Assembly (NCBI RefSeq): GCF_020991415.1 | Contig: NZ_JAJMOY010000004.1 | Span: 310,001 to 374,000, forward strand | Reading direction: 5' to 3' | Length of the DNA stretch: 64,000 nt | Source of the DNA: Flavobacterium sp. ENC | GTDB taxonomy: Bacteria > Bacteroidota > Bacteroidia > Flavobacteriales > Flavobacteriaceae | Shown: positions 8,511-16,887 of the stretch, in pieces | Position numbering within the stretch: position 1 is the stretch's first letter | Layout: each line of letters opens with the position of its first letter | Made by a program: the position numbers and the translations under genes | Notes under the pieces: generated by a model | What the model saw: the letters and a program-made list of their open reading frames with translations, nothing else | The model's database searches: none | Told to the model about the DNA's origin: nothing

Positions 8511-9653
8511 TTACTTTACAGGCTGAGCGTTATAGGTTTCGATTTCGAAAACCAAAGTAGCGTTTGGCGGAATTACGCCTCCTGCACCTTTTTCTCCGTA
8601 CGCTAAGCTTGCAGGAAGAAAGAATATGGCTTTTTCGCGATCGGTCATCATGTCAAGGGCTTCAATAAAACCTGGAATCATTCCGTCTTTTTTACCTACC
8701 ACGAATGGAAAAGCCTGATATCCTTTTTGTGCATCTCTGTTGGCATCATATTTACCATACGCTTTTGCTACATTGGCAATGCTGCTGTCAAAAAGATTTC
8801 CATCTTCGAAATAACCGGCGTAATGAAAATAAATGTTAGATCCTTCCGGTAATTTTACACCGGATCCTTTTTGTGTAATTTTATATTTTAAGCCTGAAGC
8901 CGTTGTAGTAGCAGTTGCTTTAGTAGCGGCAAAGTAAGCGGCTTTCTCCGTCACTACTTTTTGACTTTCCGCTTTTTGAGCTTCTCCTTTTTTGGCATCA
9001 TCACTGATTACTTTTAAGGCATCAAATTTCTTTGCTGCAGCACCTTTGCGGGTGATCGTAATTTTTGTCATGATATCATCCTGAACAATTTTATTTACCA
9101 CGTCCATTCCTGAAACAACATGACCAAAAATGGTATGTTTTCCGTTTAACCATGGTGTATCTTTATGTGTGATGAAAAACTGGCTTCCGTTTGTAGCCGG
9201 ACCTGAATTGGCCATGGCTAGAACACCGCCTTTTTCAAATTTTAATTCCGGTACGAATTCATCCTTAAAAGAATAACCCGGTCCTCCTGAACCATTTCCG
9301 TCAGGATCACCCCCCTGAATCATAAAGTCATTGATCACTCTGTGAAATTTCAGTCCGTCATAAAACGGTTTTCCTTTCAGTTTCTCCACTTTTACATTAG
9401 GGTTTTTACCTTCTGCCAAAGAGATAAAGTTAGCTACTGTTACCGGAGCTTTTACGTATTCAAGAGATAAAACGATATCACCTTTCGTAGTAGAAATGGT
9501 TGCAAAAATCCCTTCTGCCGGATTTACAGTTTTAGTAACTGCCTTGGCTGTTGTTGTTTTTCCGGCCGGTTTTTTTGCAGTGGTTTTCTTTGTCGTTTGT
9601 GCCTGAATATTTACTACTGCAAGGCAGAATAAGAATAGAAATTTAAATTTCAT
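8511..9653 (-). CDS. periplasmic peptidylprolyl isomerase, cyclophilin-FKBP fusion
   Basis: The 380-residue secreted protein starts with a signal peptide (cleaved after NIQAQ) and a Lys/Thr/Ala linker. A cyclophilin domain follows at about 45-205, recognisable from FHRVINDFMIQGGDPDG and GSQFFITHKDTPWL. An FKBP domain occupies about 255-378, with YFHYAGYFEDGNLFDSS and FLPASLAYGEKGAGG. Both domains catalyse cis-trans isomerisation of prolyl bonds, here probably for envelope or T9SS proteins. It is the last gene of the operon and a paralogue of the gene 27 bases upstream. The fused architecture is known in Bacteroidota; two copies in a row next to gldI is notable. Confidence 0.93.
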   Translation of the reverse strand: MKFKFLFLFCLAVVNIQAQTTKKTTAKKPAGKTTTAKAVTKTVNPAEGIFATISTTKGDIVLSLEYVKAPVTVANFISLAEGKNPNVKVEKLKGKPFYDGLKFHRVINDFMIQGGDPDGNGSGGPGYSFKDEFVPELKFEKGGVLAMANSGPATNGSQFFITHKDTPWLNGKHTIFGHVVSGMDVVNKIVQDDIMTKITITRKGAAAKKFDALKVISDDAKKGEAQKAESQKVVTEKAAYFAATKATATTTASGLKYKITQKGSGVKLPEGSNIYFHYAGYFEDGNLFDSSIANVAKAYGKYDANRDAQKGYQAFPFVVGKKDGMIPGFIEALDMMTDREKAIFFLPASLAYGEKGAGGVIPPNATLVFEIETYNAQPVK

Positions 9654-9680
9654 TGCGTTTCGAATTTAAGTCTATATTAA

Positions 9681-10757
9681 TTATTGTGGTTTCTCTAATA
9701 ATTGGATTTCGAAAATGATATTCGCGTTTGGTGGAATAACTCCTCCGGCTCCTGTTTGTCCGTAAGCTAAATGCGATGGAATGAAAAGTACGGCTTTGTC
9801 ACCAAAAGAAAGTTTTTCGATTCCTTCAATAAATCCCGGGATCATACCGTCTTTACGACCTGCCTGAAAAGGAAGTGGCTGGTAGGCTTTAGCCTCAGCT
9901 CTTGCCTGATCGAATTTCCCGTAAGTTTTAGCAACGTCTTCAATACTCGTATCAAATAAAGTTCCGTCTTCCAGGAATCCTGCATAATGAATGTATATTT
10001 GAGTTCCCGTTGCCGGTTTTTTACCTGTACCTTTTTCAGTAATAACATATTCTAAACCAGTACTGGTTTTGGTAGCTTTTGGTTTTAATGACGCGTAGTA
10101 GGCTACTTTCTCTTTTTGAACTCCTGCAAATTTTCCTTTTTCTTTTGCTATTTCAGAAAAATAGTCATGAAATACTTTTACAGCATCAAACTTTTTAGCG
10201 GCTTCACCATTTCTGATAATCGTTACTGCAACAATGTTATCACCCTGCACCACTTTGTTTACTACTTCCATTCCCTTGTCCACTACATGACCGAAAATAG
10301 TATGTTTTCCGTCTAACCAGGGCGTTTCAACATGCGTAATAAAAAACTGGCTGCTGTTTGTTCCGGGACCGTTATTGGCCATCGCTAAAATACCGCCTTT
10401 ATCAAATCTTAAATCACTGATTTCATCTTTAAATTTATATCCGGTGTCACCAGAACCTGTTCCTAACGGATCACCGCTCTGAATCATAAAATCTTCAATA
10501 ACTCTGTGGAATTTTAGTCCGTTGTAGAAAGGCTTGTTTTTAAGGTCTTCCTTCGTTACAAATTCATTTTTACCTTCAGCCAGTGTTACAAAATTGGCAA
10601 CGGTAACAGGTGCTTTTTTATAATCCAGTTCAACAATAATACTTCCTTTATTGGTTTCAATTTCAGCATACAAACCATCCGGAAGGTCACTGTGTTTGTC
10701 TTTACAGGAATAAAACGAGGTAGCGGCTAATAATAATATTAAAATACTCTTTTTCAT
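9681..10757 (-). CDS. peptidylprolyl isomerase lipoprotein, cyclophilin-FKBP fusion
   Basis: The 358-residue paralogue of the next gene downstream has the same order of cyclophilin (about 25-195) and FKBP (about 240-356) domains. This copy has a lipoprotein signal with Cys at about residue 18 (FYSCK), so it is membrane-anchored, while its neighbour is soluble. Signatures are FHRVIEDFMIQSGDPLG, SSQFFITHVETPWLDG and IPSHLAYGQTGAGG. It sits 15 bases downstream of gldI in the same operon. A duplication followed by a change of targeting explains the pair. Confidence 0.93.
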   Translation of the reverse strand: MKKSILILLLAATSFYSCKDKHSDLPDGLYAEIETNKGSIIVELDYKKAPVTVANFVTLAEGKNEFVTKEDLKNKPFYNGLKFHRVIEDFMIQSGDPLGTGSGDTGYKFKDEISDLRFDKGGILAMANNGPGTNSSQFFITHVETPWLDGKHTIFGHVVDKGMEVVNKVVQGDNIVAVTIIRNGEAAKKFDAVKVFHDYFSEIAKEKGKFAGVQKEKVAYYASLKPKATKTSTGLEYVITEKGTGKKPATGTQIYIHYAGFLEDGTLFDTSIEDVAKTYGKFDQARAEAKAYQPLPFQAGRKDGMIPGFIEGIEKLSFGDKAVLFIPSHLAYGQTGAGGVIPPNANIIFEIQLLEKPQ

Positions 10758-10772
10758 TTTTTAAATGTTGTT

Positions 10773-11429
10773 TTATGGGTTTAAAGTGTCTTTTTTAGTT
10801 TGAACTGCCGGCTTTGTAGCTGCAGGCTTTGTAGCTGCCGGTTTTTGTGTTTGTGTTCCCGGAACGGCTGTCGCAGCTGCTTCTTCCGGAACAAAATTAC
10901 GAAGGGTAACCGTACAGATCAGGGATTGATTGGTTCCGATTTTATTGTTGTCTCCGTGATAGCCATACGCCATGTGGGATGGAAATAAAAAGTTGACCGT
11001 TTCGTTTTTGTGCATCAGTTTAATACCGTCACGCAATCCCATCATGATTTCCTGTTTGTCAACATGGTACGTTTGCGGGCCTAATTCTGATTCCGCATAG
11101 ATAACTTTGCCTTTTATATCTTTTACTTCTAAATTATAATAAGCGATATCGCCTCTTTTTGGTTTTAAGGTATCAGCGGTATTTTGTTCTTCATACGAAT
11201 ACCAGTATCCTTTCTGCGAAGCAAAATACTTTACTTTCGGATTGCTTTTGATGATGTTTTTTATGACATCTTCTTCACTGGCAACCAATTTTTTATTGCG
11301 TTCAGCCGATTTTTTCATGAAAGTTCCTGAAGCTCTTGAAATAGGTCTTCTGGCCTCTTCATGCTGTTTGCAGCCTACACATAAAACAGCAAAAAGCAGG
11401 GCAGAAATGCTTAGTTTTAAGTAGTTCAT
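10773..11429 (-). CDS. gldI: gliding motility-associated FKBP-type PPIase lipoprotein GldI
   Basis: The 218-residue lipoprotein has its lipobox Cys at about residue 20 (VLCVGC). The FKBP-like domain at about 95-180 includes MMGLRDGIKLMHKNETVNF and FPSHMAYGYHG. This matches GldI, which is required for gliding motility in Flavobacterium johnsoniae and is thought to fold gliding/T9SS components. The tail is a low-complexity Ala/Pro/Thr/Lys segment with a tandem repeat (PAATKPAATKPA). The start overlaps no other gene, and nrnA-like lies 5 bases upstream in the same operon. Compared with its two neighbours it has the FKBP part only. Confidence 0.9.
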   Translation of the reverse strand: MNYLKLSISALLFAVLCVGCKQHEEARRPISRASGTFMKKSAERNKKLVASEEDVIKNIIKSNPKVKYFASQKGYWYSYEEQNTADTLKPKRGDIAYYNLEVKDIKGKVIYAESELGPQTYHVDKQEIMMGLRDGIKLMHKNETVNFLFPSHMAYGYHGDNNKIGTNQSLICTVTLRNFVPEEAAATAVPGTQTQKPAATKPAATKPAVQTKKDTLNP

Positions 11430-11434
11430 AGTGG

Positions 11435-12439
11435 TTATATTGTTAGTTTTGTTACTAAATCTTCAAACTTTTTAACGGTCTCTTCCATCGAAGCTTCCGA
11501 TCTTCCGCCGGCGGCATTGGTATGTCCTCCACCGTTAAAATGATCTCTTGCAAACTGATTTACATCAAATCCTCCCTGCGAACGGAAAGAAATTTTGATG
11601 ATTTTCTCGTCTTTATTTTCTATAAAAATAGCGGTAAAATTAATTCCTTTTATGCTTAATCCGTAATTAACAATTCCTTCGGTATCGCCTTTTACGTAAT
11701 TAAAGGCATCCAGTTCACTCTGAGCCAGCGTAGTATAAGTAGTTTTGTGTTCTTCAAAAACTTTCATATTCTGTAAAGCACGACCTAATAATTGTAAGCG
11801 GCTGTACGAACTGTTATCAAATAATAAAACCGGAATTTCGGTATTTTCAACCCCTAAATCAATTAAATCAGCCACAATGCGATGCGTATTTCCGGTAGTT
11901 TTCGGAAAACGGAAAGAACCTGAATCGGTCAATATTCCGGTATAAATACAGGTAGCAATGGTTTTGTCTAAGTCGTCTTTTTTGCCTAAAAACGAAATGA
12001 AGTTATAAATCATTTCGCACGTAGAGCCAAAAGAAGTATCAGAATACATATAGGTGGCATAATCATCCGGTTTCTGATGATGATCAATCATGATAAAAGG
12101 CGCTTTTAGCTTTGCTAAAGTATGCTCCATTTCGCCTGTACGGTGAAAAGCATTGAAATCAAGTGTAAAGATTATTTCAGCTTCTTCTAATATTTGGGTG
12201 CAATTTTCTGTGTCTTTTTCAAAGATTTTAACCGTTTCAGAACCCGGCAGCCAGGCCAGGAAATCCGGAAAATCGTTTGGAGCAATCACGGTTGGAAGGT
12301 GATTATTTTTTAATAAAAAGTGGTATAAAGCCAGTGTAGAACCCATGGCATCACCATCAGGACCTCTATGCGGAATTATAGCGATTTTTTTTGGGGTTGC
12401 GAGCAACAATTGGATCGCTTGAATATCTTTTATTTTCAT
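11435..12439 (-). CDS. DHH family phosphoesterase, NrnA-like oligoribonuclease/pAp phosphatase
   Basis: The 334-residue cytoplasmic enzyme has the DHH/DHHA1 layout. The metal-binding motifs are PHRGPDGDAMGS near residue 25, TLDFNAFHRTGE near 90 and MIDHHQKP near 115. The DHHA1 glycine motif GGGHTNAAGG is near residue 310. NrnA-like proteins degrade nanoRNAs and dephosphorylate pAp, thereby recycling nucleotides. It heads the operon with gldI, a pairing that I recall from other flavobacteria. The true substrate is not shown by the sequence. Confidence 0.88.
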   Translation of the reverse strand: MKIKDIQAIQLLLATPKKIAIIPHRGPDGDAMGSTLALYHFLLKNNHLPTVIAPNDFPDFLAWLPGSETVKIFEKDTENCTQILEEAEIIFTLDFNAFHRTGEMEHTLAKLKAPFIMIDHHQKPDDYATYMYSDTSFGSTCEMIYNFISFLGKKDDLDKTIATCIYTGILTDSGSFRFPKTTGNTHRIVADLIDLGVENTEIPVLLFDNSSYSRLQLLGRALQNMKVFEEHKTTYTTLAQSELDAFNYVKGDTEGIVNYGLSIKGINFTAIFIENKDEKIIKISFRSQGGFDVNQFARDHFNGGGHTNAAGGRSEASMEETVKKFEDLVTKLTI

Positions 12440-12501
12440 AGTGTGCGAATTTACATTTTTTTAATGTAATGCTGAAAACATTTTCGAGATTAACACACTT
12501 T

Positions 12502-12570
12502 TATAAAGTTAGGAGTTATGAGTTGTGAGTTATGAGTTTTGGGTTATGAGTTTTGAGATATAGATTTAGG
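12502..12570. repeat. degenerate GAGTTATGAGTTTTG repeat
   Basis: About five imperfect head-to-tail units of the pattern GAGTT(A/G)TGAGTT fill the spacer between the CLC gene and nrnA-like. It contains no inverted arm, unlike most spacer repeats in this window. Confidence 0.6.
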
Positions 12571-12585
12571 TTTGGAATTTGGATT

Positions 12586-13830
12586 TTAAAAATTGGAATT
12601 TAATTTTCGATACAATTTATACTTAGCCCCCTTTACAATTTGAGACTTATAAATCCCGACAGGGCCTGAAGAAAAGTAAGCGACACTACAGGCAATAGCG
12701 ATAAAAAGTCCGGGCTGAAGTCCGAATAATTCGATTCCCATGATGGTGCAGGCAATAGGTGTATGGGTGGCGCCCGAAAAAACTGCGACAAAACCCATTC
12801 CGGCCAAAAGCGCAACCGGCATAGGTACTATAAGCGATAAAGCACTTCCTAAAGCAGCACCGACAAAAAATAGCGGAGTTACTTCACCGCCTTTAAAACC
12901 GGCGCCCAACGTAAAACCGGTAAATAAAATTTTCAGTAAAAAATCATACCACGGACTGGCAGTCAAAAAAGAATCGACAATTACCGGAACACCCAATCCG
13001 GAGAATTTTGTGAAGCCAAAACCTGCAATGGCGATGGCTAAAAAGATTCCTCCCACAAACGGACGCAGCGGAGGATATTTGATGTATTTTGAAAAAAGAG
13101 AACCCCAAAAATGAGTCGTTCTCGAAAATAATAAGGCCGCAAATCCGAATACTATGCTGATGATAATAGTGTAAAAAAGGTTATAAATACTGATTTCAGG
13201 AACCTCAGGAATGCTGTAATGAGTGTGCTTAACCTGCCAGAATTCAACCGTAAAATAAGCGGTGTATGCTACCAGAAAAGACAGAAAAATACTTTTTAAG
13301 TTAATTTTACTAAAATAGACCACTTCTAAGGCAAAAATGGCACCTGCCAGAGGTGTCCCGAAAACAGAGGCAAAACCTGCGCTGATTCCGAGGATGATTA
13401 AAATTTTTCGTTCAGAATTATCGAGTTTAAAAAATTTGGTGAACTGATCGGCAATAGCACCTCCCATTTGTACTGCCGTGCCTTCACGACCTGCTGAGCC
13501 TCCAAATAAATGCGTGAGTAAGGTTCCCAGCAGCACTAACGGAGCCATTTTAAACGGAATTGTTTTTTTTGGATTTTCGTATTCTTCCAACAATAAGTTA
13601 TTGCCTTTTGCGACCGATTCGCCCCAATAGTAATAACTCAATCCAACCAGTAATCCGCCAAGAGGTAAAAGCCAGATGATCCAGTTATGCTGAATTCTAA
13701 ATTGCGTCACCCATTCCAGCGCAATCAGAAAAAAGGCGGAAGCAGATCCGGACAAAATGCCGATCAGAAGGCAAATAAGAATCCATTTGAATAATGTGAA
13801 AAATAATTCTTTTAGTTTTTGAGTACTCAT
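12586..13830 (-). CDS. CLC family anion/proton antiporter, probably fluoride-type (CLC-F)
   Basis: The 414-residue membrane protein with the CLC fold counts residues from ATG at 13830; a longer start at 13860 adds ten residues and lacks support. It carries GSAGREGTAVQ with the gating Glu at about 116, and KGGEVTPLF at about 313-321 in place of the chloride-type GxFxP motif. In characterised CLC-F fluoride/proton antiporters the Glu-Val-Thr triad at that place lines the pore. The segment KGNNLLLEE near residue 77 has Asn where chloride CLCs have the GSGIP Ser. I infer fluoride export, but do not exclude chloride. No fluoride riboswitch is visible upstream. Confidence 0.85.
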   Translation of the reverse strand: MSTQKLKELFFTLFKWILICLLIGILSGSASAFFLIALEWVTQFRIQHNWIIWLLPLGGLLVGLSYYYWGESVAKGNNLLLEEYENPKKTIPFKMAPLVLLGTLLTHLFGGSAGREGTAVQMGGAIADQFTKFFKLDNSERKILIILGISAGFASVFGTPLAGAIFALEVVYFSKINLKSIFLSFLVAYTAYFTVEFWQVKHTHYSIPEVPEISIYNLFYTIIISIVFGFAALLFSRTTHFWGSLFSKYIKYPPLRPFVGGIFLAIAIAGFGFTKFSGLGVPVIVDSFLTASPWYDFLLKILFTGFTLGAGFKGGEVTPLFFVGAALGSALSLIVPMPVALLAGMGFVAVFSGATHTPIACTIMGIELFGLQPGLFIAIACSVAYFSSGPVGIYKSQIVKGAKYKLYRKLNSNF

Positions 13831-13849
13831 TAAGTATATAAGAAAGTTT

Positions 13850-13988
13850 TTTAGCCACAAATTTGCTTCGCCTGTTCGCTATCGCTCGAGTCACAAATTT
13901 CCACGAATTAGATCATTAATAATTCACGAAAAATGGAATAATCATTTTAATCAGTGGCAAAAAAATTAGTGAAAATTAGTGGCAAAAA
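13850..13988. repeat. TTTGCCAC/AATTCGTG-family repeat with inserted GCTTCGCCTGTTCGC segment
   Basis: The spacer between ridA and the CLC gene consists of pieces of the TTTGCCACGAATT repeat: GCCACAAATTT near 13854, CACAAATTTCCACGAATT near 13894, and AATTAGTGGCAAAAAA at its right end. Between the first two pieces sits a segment without similarity to the repeat, reading GCTTCGCCTGTTCGCTATCG. It is more diverged than the copy at 31169-31234. Confidence 0.65.
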
Positions 13989-13989
13989 A

Positions 13990-14373
13990 TTACTGCACAA
14001 CAGCGGTAAATTCAATTTCAACTAAATATTCAGGAGCCACAAGTTTGCTGATTTCATAAAAACCGGTTGTAGGTTTTACATCTTTAAAAAAAGAAGAGTG
14101 TGCTCGTGCTACGTCTTCAAAAGTAGTAATATCAGTGGTGAAAATTCGGGTTCTGATGACATCTTTCATTCCGACATTCAAATCTTCCAGCACTTTTTCA
14201 ACACGTTCGAGGATATTGTAGGTTTGGGCATAAGCGTCGTCAGCTTTTACTTTTTCACCGTCAACTATCGCCACAGTTCCTGAAACTTCAATGATATTGC
14301 CAATTCGTACCGCACGGCAATATCCCATTTTGTCCTCCCAGGGAGATCCTGTTAAGATGTTTTCTCTTTTCAT
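13990..14373 (-). CDS. RidA family protein (YjgF/YER057c/UK114)
   Basis: The 127-residue protein matches the RidA superfamily of trimeric enamine/imine deaminases. The Arg in VIRTRIFTTD and the Glu in LVEIEFTAVV correspond to the conserved active-site pair. Enzymes of this group remove reactive 2-aminoacrylate and similar intermediates. The start MKRENILTGSPWEDKMGY is usual for a subgroup that differs from classical RidA, so the substrate is open. It stands alone. Confidence 0.9.
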   Translation of the reverse strand: MKRENILTGSPWEDKMGYCRAVRIGNIIEVSGTVAIVDGEKVKADDAYAQTYNILERVEKVLEDLNVGMKDVIRTRIFTTDITTFEDVARAHSSFFKDVKPTTGFYEISKLVAPEYLVEIEFTAVVQ

Positions 14374-14536
14374 TTCTTCTGTTTTATCGAATTTGCTTAT
14401 TTTTTTAAGTCAAAATCCGGGTTAGTTAATTTTGGTGCAATTTAGAAAATATGCCGTTGATAAAGCGTGTTGTTTCTCTGAAATCCCTTCGTAAATGATT
14501 CTTTTTTGTGATATTCTGGTTAAGGAAATATTTTCT

Positions 14537-14845
14537 TTATTCTTCAATTTGATGTTGTTCGTAAAGGCGAAGTTTGTTTTGGGTAGCTGTCAGGTTTTGC
14601 TGCAAGACTTCAATTTTGTCCAAAAGGTTGGCAATAACATCAATACCTTCTAAGTTGATTTTAAGGTCATAATGCAGTCGAATCATTTTTTCGACATTAG
14701 GCAGTTGTTCCGGATGTAAATATTCATCTTCTTCCAGCACTATAATTTTTACCAGACCATAATTGTGCAGCTCTGTTATAAAAGTATTTTCAATTTCGTG
14801 ATACACACAAAACTGTTTTATTTGAATTAAGTTTTTACTATTCAT
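14537..14845 (-). CDS. cbpM: CbpM family modulator of CbpA
   Basis: The 102-residue protein has a MerR-like N-terminal helix-turn-helix (LIQIKQFCVYHEIENTF) and a C-terminal helical coil that ends in LRLYEQHQIEE. CbpM binds the J-domain of CbpA and inhibits both its co-chaperone and DNA-binding activity. Its start codon lies inside the end of cbpA, an 8-base overlap, so translation is coupled and the pair is made together. Confidence 0.88.
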   Translation of the reverse strand: MNSKNLIQIKQFCVYHEIENTFITELHNYGLVKIIVLEEDEYLHPEQLPNVEKMIRLHYDLKINLEGIDVIANLLDKIEVLQQNLTATQNKLRLYEQHQIEE

Positions 14846-15758
14846 GATTTCTTAATTTAGCTAATTCTTCGAATAATTCTTTTTCTTTTGCAGACAATTT
14901 CGTCGGAATTTTTAAAGTATACGTAATGTACAAATCCCCAAACTGATTGTCTTTTTTGTACACCGGAAATCCTTTTCCTTTCAGTTTTACTTTGGTTCCG
15001 GGCTGCGTTTCGGCGGGAACTTTTATTTTTACTTTTCCATCAAAAGTATTGACATAGATTTCTCCGCCTAAAATAGCTGTGTATAAATCAAGGTCAGCAT
15101 TAGCATATAAATTGTTTCCTTCCCGCTTGAATTCAGAATCATTATCGATTAAAAAAGTAATGTACAAATCGCCATTTGGTCCGCCATTGGCACCGGGCGC
15201 GCCATGATTCGGAATTTTGATAATCTGTCCGTTTTCGACTCCTGCCGGAATGGTAATGCGAATGTTTTTACCATTAACCGTAAGATTTTGTTTGTGGGTG
15301 GTGTAAGCCGAAGCTAAATCTAACTGTAACTCCGCATTGAAATCCTGTCCTCTGTACTTGGCCTGTCCTCTGGAACTTCTTCCGGAAGATCCGTACATGG
15401 AATTAAAGAAATCAGAAAAATCACTGCCTGAAAAATCACCGCCAAAGTCAGTATACGCTTGATTGCCTCCCTGTTGCTGTCTGGAATATTGTTGCTGGTT
15501 AGGATCGTATCCTGCTTTTTCGAACTCATCGGCGTGTTTCCAGTCTTTTCCGTATTTATCGTATTTTTTTCGATTTTCAGGATTGCTTAAAACTTCATTG
15601 GCCTCGTTTATTTCCTTGAATTTTTTCTCTGCTTCCTTATCATTCGGATTCAGATCAGGATGGTATTTTCGGGCAGCTTTTCGGTAGGCTTTTTTTATTT
15701 CCGCTTCAGTGGCAGATTTTGTAATTTCTAATGTTTTATAATAGTCTATATAATCCAT
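14838..15758 (-). CDS. cbpA: DnaJ-like co-chaperone CbpA
   Basis: The 306-residue class II J-protein has a J-domain at 1-70 with the HPD tripeptide in KYHPDLNPND, which stimulates DnaK. A Gly/Ser/Gln-rich linker follows at about 85-130. Two C-terminal beta domains (about 135-300) bind substrate. There is no Cys-rich zinc finger, which separates it from DnaJ proper. Length and order match CbpA. The gene directly precedes cbpM. Confidence 0.92.
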   Translation of the reverse strand: MDYIDYYKTLEITKSATEAEIKKAYRKAARKYHPDLNPNDKEAEKKFKEINEANEVLSNPENRKKYDKYGKDWKHADEFEKAGYDPNQQQYSRQQQGGNQAYTDFGGDFSGSDFSDFFNSMYGSSGRSSRGQAKYRGQDFNAELQLDLASAYTTHKQNLTVNGKNIRITIPAGVENGQIIKIPNHGAPGANGGPNGDLYITFLIDNDSEFKREGNNLYANADLDLYTAILGGEIYVNTFDGKVKIKVPAETQPGTKVKLKGKGFPVYKKDNQFGDLYITYTLKIPTKLSAKEKELFEELAKLRNHE

Positions 15759-15972
15759 TTTGATAGGTTTTTACTAAGTGAAAATTAAAACATTGAAGTT
15801 AGGAATAAGTTGCTAATTATCAAAATGCTATATTTTTCCATAAATCAAAAAAAAAGAAATATTTAAGGAGTTCCTGTTCTATTTTTGGATTTACTACAGG
15901 ATGTTTTAGTTTTTTGGCAAGTTTTTTGTTTTCCAAAAATTAGCCTAATATATTGTTATAAAACTCTTAAAG

Positions 15973-16004
15973 TTGTAGTGCCTGTTTAAATTATGCTATT
16001 TTTG
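15973..16004 (+). promoter_or_regulatory. promoter for the secreted protein gene at 16065
   Basis: TTG at 15973-15975 and TATTTTTG at 15997-16004 are separated by 21 bases, matching the Bacteroidota TTG-N(17-23)-TAnnTTTG pattern. The expected transcription start is about 55 bases before the ATG. The rest of the 306-base spacer (15759-16064) is AT-rich and shows no ORF or clear hairpin. Confidence 0.7.
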
Positions 16005-16064
16005 TGAAGGCTATACTTTAATTTTATAATAATCATAAAAGCGTATTCAATAATACTTTTTTCA

Positions 16065-16772
16065 ATGAAGCACATTTTATTTTTCATATTATTCTTTACT
16101 GCTATAACAGTATCCGCCCAAACTGAATTTAGTACAAAATTCAAGTCTATTCCGGCACCTAAATTTAGCGCAAAACCTAAAAAACTTCCGGAAGTTAAAG
16201 ATCCCAAAGGAGAAAACTCAGATATTCCAGGTATAAAAACGCCCAATGTTTTTGACAATACCGCGATAACCCAAAAATCCAAACTTCAGATAGGAGAGGA
16301 GAAAAGCAAATTTACCATGTCTACCGAAACTGATTTTGCTAATCCCGGAGACCGTTACGTGGCTAAAATGGAGAAAGACCTTGATAAAGCTTTAAAAGCG
16401 GAAGGGCTTAGAGAGGGCAGAGGAGAATTGGTTAAGAAAAATATTTCTTTAGGAGATTTTAAAACCAAGTCAGGTTTCTTTATAGTGAGATTCCGCGATT
16501 TTGGTGCTATCGATGGCGATTTGGTAAAGGTTTCCAATAATGATCAGGTAGTTAGAAGCCAGGTATTACTAGATTCTGAATTTCAGGAAGTAAAAATTAA
16601 TCTGACTCCCGGCTTTAATAAATTGGATTTCGAAGCCTTAAATATAGGAGCACTAGGCGGAAATACCGCCGAAATCCGCGTTTATGACGACAAAGGCGTG
16701 TTAATCACAAATGATTACTGGAACAATCTTGCAGCCGGTTTCAAAGCTTCAATTGTAGTGACCAGAGAGTAG
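16065..16772 (+). CDS. secreted protein of unknown function
   Basis: The 235-residue protein has a Sec signal peptide (residues 1-19, ending VSAQ). Residues 20-95 are Lys/Pro-rich and likely disordered. The C-terminal 130 residues form a beta-rich domain, with FYIVRF-like strands and a final segment AGFKASIVVTRE. The part around LDFEALNIGALGGNTAEIR suggests a jelly-roll or carbohydrate-binding-like sandwich, but I do not recognise a family. A promoter precedes it and a repeat-hairpin follows. Confidence 0.75.
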   Translation: MKHILFFILFFTAITVSAQTEFSTKFKSIPAPKFSAKPKKLPEVKDPKGENSDIPGIKTPNVFDNTAITQKSKLQIGEEKSKFTMSTETDFANPGDRYVAKMEKDLDKALKAEGLREGRGELVKKNISLGDFKTKSGFFIVRFRDFGAIDGDLVKVSNNDQVVRSQVLLDSEFQEVKINLTPGFNKLDFEALNIGALGGNTAEIRVYDDKGVLITNDYWNNLAAGFKASIVVTRE

Positions 16773-16783
16773 TTTTTTAGTGA

Positions 16784-16880
16784 GGTGCTAAGCTTCTAAG
16801 GCTCTAAGCTCCTAAGTTTTTTTCTTTTTAATGAACTAAAATCTCTGAGCCTTAGCAACTCAGCACCTCAGAACCTCAAA
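16784..16880. repeat. CTAAG/CTCAG word-repeat palindrome between convergent genes
   Basis: The left arm repeats GCTAAGCTTCTAAG-type units, the centre is T-rich, and the right arm repeats CTTAG and CTCAGAACCTC units, so the arms pair imperfectly. The right side ends in an A run and the centre holds a T run. It could therefore end transcription from both convergent neighbours. Copies occur at 17465 and 40820. Confidence 0.75.
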
Positions 16881-16887
16881 AAAAAAA

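Noticed and set aside
13831..13860. Longer start for the CLC protein (ten extra residues)
   Set aside because: The internal ATG gives a natural N-terminus (MSTQKLKELFFTLFKW).
13861..13990. Possible fluoride riboswitch upstream of the CLC gene
   Set aside because: I looked for the conserved crcB-type loops and pairing and saw only pieces of an intergenic repeat, so none is reported.
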